Assembly (NCBI GenBank): GCA_902803255.1 | Contig: CADCPG010000069.1 | Location: forward strand, 1 to 5,995 | Length of the DNA: 5,995 nucleotides | Direction: 5' to 3' | From: an uncultured Ruminococcus sp. | GTDB lineage: Bacteria; Bacillota; Clostridia; Oscillospirales; CAG-272 | In this document: positions 1 to 4,027 of the stretch, piece after piece | Numbering within the stretch: the stretch's first letter is position 1 | How the letters are laid out: each line of letters begins with the position of its first letter | Notes under the pieces: model-generated | What the model was told of the DNA's origin: nothing | The model's input: the letters and a program-made list of their open reading frames with translations, nothing else | The model's database searches: none | Position numbers and translations under genes: made by a program

Positions 1-1
1 A

Positions 2-793
2 ATAACCTACACCTGGTCTGAGGAAACGCTGCCCAGAGGCTACAGCCTGACCAAGACTGAACTTGACAAGACCGGCTACATCACGACCCTCACCAACACC
101 CACACCCCCGACAAGACCTCGGTCAACGTCGAGAAGCAGTGGAGAGACGACGACAACCGCGACGGCCTCAGACCGCAGTCGATCCACGTACAGCTCAAGG
201 CTGACGGCAAGGCTGTCGGAGAACCCGTCGAGCTGAGCGAGGCCAACGGCTGGAAGTACGCCTGGGACGAACTTGACAGGAATGCTAACGGCAAGGAGAT
301 CGAGTACACCGTCGAGGAGACCGATCTGCCGGCCGGATACGGCATCACCGTCAACGGAACGGCGAAGGAAGGCTTCCTGATCATCAACCCGCACGATCCC
401 GAGAAGATCGACATCGAAGTCGTCAAGCTCTGGAAGAACGAGAAACAGCCTGAGAAGACGAGACCTTCGACGATAACCGTAAGGCTCTTCGCCGACGGTG
501 TCGAGATCGACAGCGCCACGGTATCCGGTACCACCGACTGGAAAGTCACCTTCAGCGGACTCTACAAGTACGCCGGCGGAACTCTCATCCACTACACGGT
601 CGACGAGGATATCGTCAAGGGCTACACGGCTGTGATCGACGGCTACACGATCATCAACACGTACGACGACCCGCCGTCAACAGGCGACAGAGATATAGTC
701 TACTACGTAACCGCAGCGACGATCTCACTCACCGGAATAGGCGTCTACCTCAACAGGAAGAAACGCCGCGGCGAAGTCGAAGAAGACGACTGA
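2..793 (+). CDS. Cna-B repeat cell-wall-anchored surface protein, C-terminal part (5' end outside window)
   Basis: An open frame runs from the left edge to TGA at 791-793, giving 263 visible residues and no start. It holds the tail of one Cna-B repeat (residues 1-36), a complete repeat (about 39-130) and a second complete repeat (about 135-222). The repeats share an opening V-x-K-x-W (VEKQW, VVKLW), a YTVEE/YTVDE strand and a closing I-x-N. The Lys, Glu and Asn at these places (K45/E106/N129 and K142/E202/N219) match the residues that form internal isopeptide bonds in this family, so rigid stalk modules are inferred. The C-terminus is a sorting signal: PPSTGD at 224-229, a hydrophobic segment at about 232-250, then NRKKRR and an acidic tail. 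Sortase anchoring to peptidoglycan is the likely fate. The part facing the environment lies outside the window, so adhesin versus pilin cannot be decided. Confidence 0.9.
   Translation: MTYTWSEETLPRGYSLTKTELDKTGYITTLTNTHTPDKTSVNVEKQWRDDDNRDGLRPQSIHVQLKADGKAVGEPVELSEANGWKYAWDELDRNANGKEIEYTVEETDLPAGYGITVNGTAKEGFLIINPHDPEKIDIEVVKLWKNEKQPEKTRPSTITVRLFADGVEIDSATVSGTTDWKVTFSGLYKYAGGTLIHYTVDEDIVKGYTAVIDGYTIINTYDDPPSTGDRDIVYYVTAATISLTGIGVYLNRKKRRGEVEEDD
671..775 (+). other. Sortase-type cell-wall sorting signal (PPSTGD, membrane segment, basic tail)
   Basis: The coding sequence ends with PPSTGD (671-688), a 19-residue hydrophobic stretch beginning IVYYV, and the basic cluster RKKRR followed by acidic residues. 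This three-part layout is the sorting signal of sortase substrates. The leading Leu of classical LPxTG is replaced by Pro; P-x-T-G-D variants are common in Clostridia. Cleavage is expected between Thr227 and Gly228 of the visible protein. Confidence 0.8.
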
Positions 794-818
794 TCCGGAA
801 ATAAACTGACCGGACGGT

Positions 819-898
819 AAAACGCAAAAACCGAAAGACCGCCCGCACGGGATGACCCGTGCGGGCGGTTCTTCGGTTGCTGCCAGAAGTTGCGTTTT
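819..898 (-). terminator. Intrinsic terminator for the minus-strand hydrolase gene, possibly bidirectional
   Basis: Arms at 830-851 and 856-877 form a 22-bp stem with two adjacent mismatches and an ATGA loop; the core CCGCCCGCACGGG pairs perfectly. Read on the minus strand, the stem runs straight into TTTTTGCGTTTT (830-819), a classical U-tract, so it ends transcription of the hydrolase gene, whose stop is at 931. On the plus strand no T-run follows, so it would stop the surface-protein transcript only by its very strong hairpin. AAAACGCAA (819-827) and TTGCGTTTT (890-898) are also complementary and could extend the structure outward. Confidence 0.85.
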
Positions 899-909
899 GT
901 TCCGCAACT
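888..909. repeat. Small inverted repeat downstream of the hydrolase gene
   Basis: AGTTGCG (888-894) pairs with CGCAACT (903-909) around an 8-base loop. It lies in the 137-bp gap between the two convergent genes, next to the main terminator hairpin and sharing bases with its outer arm. The two foldings compete. It may be an accessory terminator element or chance. Confidence 0.3.
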
Positions 910-930
910 GATGCATGCTGCAGCGTTTCT

Positions 931-2394
931 TTATCCGGCCGTGACCTCAAGTAGGGTGAGCTTCAGTTCGGCGTCGGTGAGGATAAGATAGATCCCGTTC
1001 ATGAGGGCGGGGTCGTATCCCGCTGTCGCGGTGTTCCCGTCGAGACCGATCACGGCGCTGCGGCTCTCGGGATCGGTCTTTATCTTCAGCGTGAAGGGCT
1101 CGCCGTAAGGCGGCCGGACGGGAAGAGGAGATATCCGCTCGGGTGCCACCGGGGGCTCGCCCGAGTACAGGATGCCAAACTCTCCGCTTATCAGAGTACC
1201 GCGCAGCGTGACCGAAAAGGCCTTCGCGCCGGCGAATCCGGAGTCTTTCATGAGCTGCAGGGCGGCGACTCGGCCCGTCGCGCCTTCCTCGCGGCAGGAG
1301 ACGAGCGCTCCGTCACCGTCGGGCCTCACACGGCCGACGGCGAAATCGTACGACCCGCCGTTGATGTAAGAGAGGCCGTATCCGTATACGCTCCGGCCGC
1401 TGAAGTCCTCCCTGCGCAGCAGACCGTCCGCCGGAACGGAGAGGGGAAGAGTCGTCGATATGAAGTCCCGGGGTGACGCCCACGGGTCCGGGGACCTGTC
1501 GAACTTGCTCATATTGACGGTGAACTGCTCACTGCCGCCGTATCCGGTGACGCGCACCGACGGCAGCGAGACGAGCGAGTCGTTTATTTCCCACATCCGG
1601 CGCAGCGACTCTTCGGGCATGCGCGGCTGCCGGTAGTTCGGCAGCTCGTCATCCGGGTGACGCAGGATCATCGGGAAGCGGAAGTCGGGTGACGGCCAGA
1701 GCAGGATCTGCGGGCTCACCTTTCTGTGGAGCTCCGGCGAGCCGCCCCAGTATCCGTGGTGGCCGACCTGGAATATGTCGCTCTTCAGTTCGCCGTCGGT
1801 GTACCGCCCGCACAGCACCGACGACATGGCCGCGGCGCCGTCGCCGATGAAGAGCGCCCTGCGCCGCCCGACGGTCAGTCTGAAGGCAAGCGAGGTGTCG
1901 TTGATCTGGTAAGGTTTGCCGTCGGGCCGGTCGGGAAGGTCGGCCTCGGTGAAGAGGATGTCGACGGTGCACCCGCCGACGTCGAACCGGTCGCCAGCCA
2001 GCGGCGCGACGACCCTGTCCCTGCCGATCGTATCGACGGCCTGCTCGAATTTCGACGTATCCGACCAGCCGCGCGCCTTTTCGCGCTTCGGGAAGCGGTA
2101 TACGACGTGCTCTATATCGAATTCGTCCGGCCGTTCCGCGGCGAGCTGCGAGAATACGCCTATGTGGTCGCGGTGCGCGTGCGTGATGATCCACAGCGCG
2201 ATGACAGGCTTCTTTCCGCCGGCCATCGACACGACGGTGTCAAGGAAGGCGTCACTCTCGCCGTCCTCGCCGACGCCGCCGTCGATCAGTATGAATCTGC
2301 CGTCGGGGCACCTCGCGATATATCCCATGCCGCAGTCGCACGCAAGATACATATTTCTGAACTGAGTGAGAAGACAGTCGTTCTGACGGTTCAT
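931..2394 (-). CDS. Metallo-beta-lactamase-fold hydrolase (ComEC-like MBL domain) with unrecognised C-terminal domain
   Basis: The 487-residue protein starts at ATG 2394, chosen because GGAGG (2404-2400) lies five bases upstream; an open frame continues to 2568, but that extension crosses the promoter. Metal-site motifs of the superfamily are visible: LIDGG (Asp38), THAHRDH (His72, His74, Asp76, His77), IGDG (Asp185) and VGHHG (His212, His213). NDTSLAFRL at 165-173 and VGHHG together resemble the soluble MBL domain of ComEC/Rec2, but there are no membrane segments, so this is not ComEC itself. I see no signal peptide, so it is probably cytoplasmic. Residues about 330-487 look beta-rich (Gly, Val, Tyr, Thr) and match no family I know. 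The substrate is unknown; a phosphodiester or other ester bond is plausible for this branch. It is transcribed alone, divergently from the peptidase gene. Confidence 0.88.
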   Translation of the reverse strand: MNRQNDCLLTQFRNMYLACDCGMGYIARCPDGRFILIDGGVGEDGESDAFLDTVVSMAGGKKPVIALWIITHAHRDHIGVFSQLAAERPDEFDIEHVVYRFPKREKARGWSDTSKFEQAVDTIGRDRVVAPLAGDRFDVGGCTVDILFTEADLPDRPDGKPYQINDTSLAFRLTVGRRRALFIGDGAAAMSSVLCGRYTDGELKSDIFQVGHHGYWGGSPELHRKVSPQILLWPSPDFRFPMILRHPDDELPNYRQPRMPEESLRRMWEINDSLVSLPSVRVTGYGGSEQFTVNMSKFDRSPDPWASPRDFISTTLPLSVPADGLLRREDFSGRSVYGYGLSYINGGSYDFAVGRVRPDGDGALVSCREEGATGRVAALQLMKDSGFAGAKAFSVTLRGTLISGEFGILYSGEPPVAPERISPLPVRPPYGEPFTLKIKTDPESRSAVIGLDGNTATAGYDPALMNGIYLILTDAELKLTLLEVTAG

Positions 2395-2399
2395 TTTTT

Positions 2400-2404
2400 C
2401 CTCC
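2400..2404 (-). promoter_or_regulatory. Ribosome binding site fixing the hydrolase start at 2394
   Basis: GGAGG on the minus strand, separated from ATG at 2394 by AAAAA. It selects this start over upstream in-frame codons and makes the protein begin with MNRQND. Confidence 0.85.
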
Positions 2405-2414
2405 GTTTGCTTTC

Positions 2415-2432
2415 CTGCCGGGCGGCCGGCAG
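2415..2432 (-). other. Perfect hairpin in the hydrolase 5' leader
   Basis: CTGCCGG and CCGGCAG form a 7-bp perfect stem around a 4-base loop. It lies about ten bases upstream of the GGAGG of the hydrolase gene, so it falls inside the roughly 100-nt untranslated leader predicted from the promoter at 2503-2511. It could influence ribosome access or mRNA stability; chance in GC-rich sequence is also possible. Confidence 0.4.
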
Positions 2433-2453
2433 CGTCATGCGGCTCCAAAGTCA

Positions 2454-2481
2454 CGCGTCCGTTTTTTTCGCGCAGGACGCG
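2454..2481 (-). other. Second hairpin in the hydrolase 5' leader
   Basis: On the minus strand CGCGTCC (2481-2475) pairs with GGACGCG (2460-2454) around a 14-base loop that contains a seven-A run. It would sit near the 5' end of the leader. No T-run follows, so it is not a terminator or attenuator. Confidence 0.3.
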
Positions 2482-2502
2482 CCGGGCTCCGCCTGTACGA
2501 TT

Positions 2503-2511
2503 ATTATACCA
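2503..2511 (-). promoter_or_regulatory. Extended -10 promoter for the hydrolase gene
   Basis: The minus strand reads TGGTATAAT, a full-consensus -10 with the TGn extension. No good -35 lies at 16-18 bases, which is typical of extended -10 promoters. Transcription would begin near 2496 and give a leader of about 100 nt before ATG at 2394. Confidence 0.7.
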
Positions 2512-2530
2512 TGAAAAAGGCTGTTTGATG

Positions 2531-2560
2531 TAGACAAGCGGCGGTATTTTGTGATAAAAT
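2531..2560 (+). promoter_or_regulatory. Promoter for the P1-family peptidase gene
   Basis: TAGACA (2531-2536, five of six to the -35 consensus) and TAAAAT (2555-2560, five of six to the -10) are 18 bases apart, and TGA directly precedes the -10 as a TGn extension. The start point would be near 2567, about 30 bases upstream of ATG at 2598. It sits back to back with the minus-strand hydrolase promoter, about 20 bases away, so the two could influence each other. Confidence 0.6.
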
Positions 2561-2569
2561 AGTGTCACA
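2545..2569. repeat. Overlapping inverted repeats over the peptidase -10 and start point (possible operator)
   Basis: TATTTT (2545-2550) and AAAATA (2556-2561) form a 6-bp inverted repeat with a 5-base gap. TGTGA (2550-2554) and TCACA (2565-2569) form a second one with a 10-base gap. Both cover the -10 and start point of the plus-strand promoter, where a repressor would act. The gaps do not match a CRP site or a Rex site, and short AT-rich repeats arise by chance, so this is a weak call. Confidence 0.25.
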
Positions 2570-2584
2570 GAACGAAAGACGATC

Positions 2585-2590
2585 GGCGGA
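2585..2590 (+). promoter_or_regulatory. Weak ribosome binding site of the peptidase gene
   Basis: GGCGGA, one mismatch from GGAGGA, ends seven bases before ATG at 2598. It favours this start over GTG at 2562, which has no ribosome binding site and lies at or upstream of the predicted transcription start. Confidence 0.5.
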
Positions 2591-2597
2591 AAACGGT

Positions 2598-3716
2598 ATG
2601 CGTATACGCGAATACGGGATCTCGGTCGGCTGCATGCCGGCGGGTCCGCTCAACAAGATAAGCGACGTCCCGGGCGTCACGGTCGGACACTCCACCGTGA
2701 TCTCAGGGCGCCATCAGACCGGCGTGAGCGTGATCATGCCCTGTCCCGACGACCCCTTCACGCACAAGCTGACGGCCGCGAGCTACGTGCTCAACGGATA
2801 CGGGAAGACCGCGGGGCTTGTCCAGATCGACGAACTCGGCACGCTCGAGTCGCCGGTCGTGCTCACGAACACGCTGAACGTCGGACTCATGTTCGACGCG
2901 GCCGTCGGATATATACTCGACCGCTGCGCCGCGCAGGGCGTGCATCCGGTGTCGGTGAACCCGCTGGTGTGCGAATGCAACGACTCGAAGCTCAATCTCA
3001 TAACCGAACGCGCCGTGGGCCCGCGGAACTTCCTCGAGGCCGTCGCCGACGCGAAGGCAGATTTCGCCGAGGGGGCCGTCGGCGGCGGCAGGGGGATGAG
3101 CTGCCACGGGCTGAAGGGCGGCATCGGGTCGTCGTCGAGGCGCGTGGGATTCGACGGCCGCGAATTTACCGTCGGGATACTCGTCATGACAAACCACGGG
3201 AAGCTTTCCGACCTTGTGATAAACGGAGACCCGATAGGAAAGCGGATAGCCGCAGTGCAGGCGTCAGAGACCTTGCCTGCCGCAGGCGGGAGAGCCTCCA
3301 CGGGAAGCGCCGGCGCGGTATGCCCGTCCGGAAACGCGTGCTCACCGGCCGCCGAAGAGCCTGAGCGGGGCAGTTGCATCGTTATCCTCGCGACCGACCT
3401 TCCGCTGTCGGAACGTCAGCTGAAGCGGGTGCTCAAACGCTGTCCGGTGGGCATGGCGAGGCTCGGGTCGTTCATCGGCAGCGGCAGCGGCGAGGTGTTC
3501 GTAGGCTTCTCAACGGCAAACAGACGCGACGAATCGGACGGCCGGGCGGTACGCACGGCCGAGGCCTTCGACGACGGACACATCGACCCAGTCTTCAGGG
3601 CGGCCGCCGAAGCGACCGAGGAGGCGATCCTCAACGCGATGACGGCCGCGGAGCCGGTCACCGGATACACCGGACTTACGCGCCGCTCGCTCGCCGAATA
3701 CCTGGGAAAAGTGTGA
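2598..3716 (+). CDS. P1-family (S58, DmpA-type) self-processing aminopeptidase
   Basis: The 372-residue protein matches the usual length of the DmpA/BapA family of N-terminal-nucleophile hydrolases, which remove N-terminal residues from peptides and amides; DmpA itself is an L-aminopeptidase/D-amidase. Family landmarks are ISDVPGVTVGHSTV (21-34), TNTLNVG (90-96), GGGRGMSCHGLKGGIGSSSR (162-181), MTNHG (197-201) and GSGSGEVFVGFSTAN. In the stretch GSCIVILATDLPL (258-270), Gly258-Ser259 corresponds to the autocleavage site, so Ser259 would become the N-terminal nucleophile of a 114-residue beta chain; the alpha chain would be 258 residues. Residues 222-257, just before the cut, are Ala/Gly/Ser/Pro-rich and contain two Cys, as expected for an exposed processing loop. 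No signal peptide is visible, so it is likely cytoplasmic. ATG 2598 is preferred over GTG 2562. The natural substrate cannot be inferred from the neighbours. Confidence 0.93.
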   Translation: MRIREYGISVGCMPAGPLNKISDVPGVTVGHSTVISGRHQTGVSVIMPCPDDPFTHKLTAASYVLNGYGKTAGLVQIDELGTLESPVVLTNTLNVGLMFDAAVGYILDRCAAQGVHPVSVNPLVCECNDSKLNLITERAVGPRNFLEAVADAKADFAEGAVGGGRGMSCHGLKGGIGSSSRRVGFDGREFTVGILVMTNHGKLSDLVINGDPIGKRIAAVQASETLPAAGGRASTGSAGAVCPSGNACSPAAEEPERGSCIVILATDLPLSERQLKRVLKRCPVGMARLGSFIGSGSGEVFVGFSTANRRDESDGRAVRTAEAFDDGHIDPVFRAAAEATEEAILNAMTAAEPVTGYTGLTRRSLAEYLGKV

Positions 3717-3725
3717 CAGATACAG

Positions 3726-3761
3726 CAAAGACCGGCGCCGGGATCCCGGCGCCGGTCTTTG
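3726..3761. terminator. 36-base perfect palindrome, bidirectional terminator between convergent genes
   Basis: The sequence is fully self-complementary about its centre at 3743/3744: a 16-bp stem, CAAAGACCGGCGCCGG and its complement, around GATC. It begins nine bases after the peptidase stop and lies 57 bases from the stop of the copper ATPase gene on the other strand. The T residues of CTTTG fall inside the stem and no long T-run follows on either strand, so termination would rely on stem strength. Placement between convergent stops makes a shared terminator the best reading. Confidence 0.8.
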
Positions 3762-3817
3762 TCAGGCCGGTAAGGTATATGTCACCTTTCTCCTGTCACC
3801 TGTCAACGCTCAGGCGC

Positions 3818-4027
3818 TCACAGGATGCCCTTGAATTCGTATCCGGCGCCCTCGACGGCCGCTTTCAGCTTCTCCGCGTCGGTGTTCTCCGCGCAGACTA
3901 CCGTCGCGGTGCCGTCCTTGGCGCTGGCTTCCGCCGACGTTACGCCCTCGACGGCGCAGAGTGCGTCCTTCACGCGCTTCTCGCAGTGCATGCACATCAT
4001 GCCTTCCACCTTGAGTGTCTTTTTCAT
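3818..4027 (-). CDS. copZ: Possible nested in-frame CopZ-like copper chaperone (internal start within copA)
   Basis: ATG at 4027, in the copA frame, is preceded by GGAGGAG (4040-4034) with a six-base gap, as good as any ribosome binding site in this window. Initiation here would give exactly 69 residues, MKKTLKVEGMMCMHC and onward, ending at the copA stop. That equals the length of the free CopZ of Bacillus subtilis and Enterococcus hirae. Cys12 and Cys15 with His14 form the CxHC copper site, and one complete HMA fold is predicted. A free chaperone would carry Cu(I) to the pump. The motif, site and spacing are seen directly; actual internal initiation is inference. Alternatively the ribosome binding site is a relic of separate copA and copZ genes joined by loss of a stop, or encodes Glu-Glu by coincidence. 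Confidence 0.45.
   Translation of the reverse strand: MKKTLKVEGMMCMHCEKRVKDALCAVEGVTSAEASAKDGTATVVCAENTDAEKLKAAVEGAGYEFKGIL

Noticed and set aside
1..793. Minus-strand open frame of 157 codons (76-549) opposite the surface protein
   Set aside because: The plus frame shows aligned Cna-B repeats and a sorting signal; the minus frame is Ser-rich antisense.
1726..2514. Plus-strand open frame of 262 codons opposite the MBL gene
   Set aside because: The minus-strand frame carries the complete MBL motif set; the plus frame is Arg/Val/Ala-rich noise.
2395..2568. N-terminal extension of the hydrolase to a start at 2568
   Set aside because: It would place coding sequence across the hydrolase's own -10 and leader. 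GGAGG before ATG 2394 gives a normal MBL start.
2550..2569. CRP/FNR or Rex binding site suggested by TGTGA...TCACA
   Set aside because: The gap is ten bases, not the six expected for CRP, and the sequence does not fit the Rex consensus. It is kept only as an unnamed inverted repeat.
2562..2597. GTG start at 2562 for the P1 peptidase
   Set aside because: It lies just after the -10 hexamer, at or before the predicted transcription start, and has no ribosome binding site. Family members begin close to the ATG 2598 product.
3780..3808. Direct repeat TGTCACCT at 3780-3787 and 3794-3801 followed by TGTCAACG
   Set aside because: Only two short copies between convergent genes. It is too small for a CRISPR or attachment site and is explained by chance or slippage.
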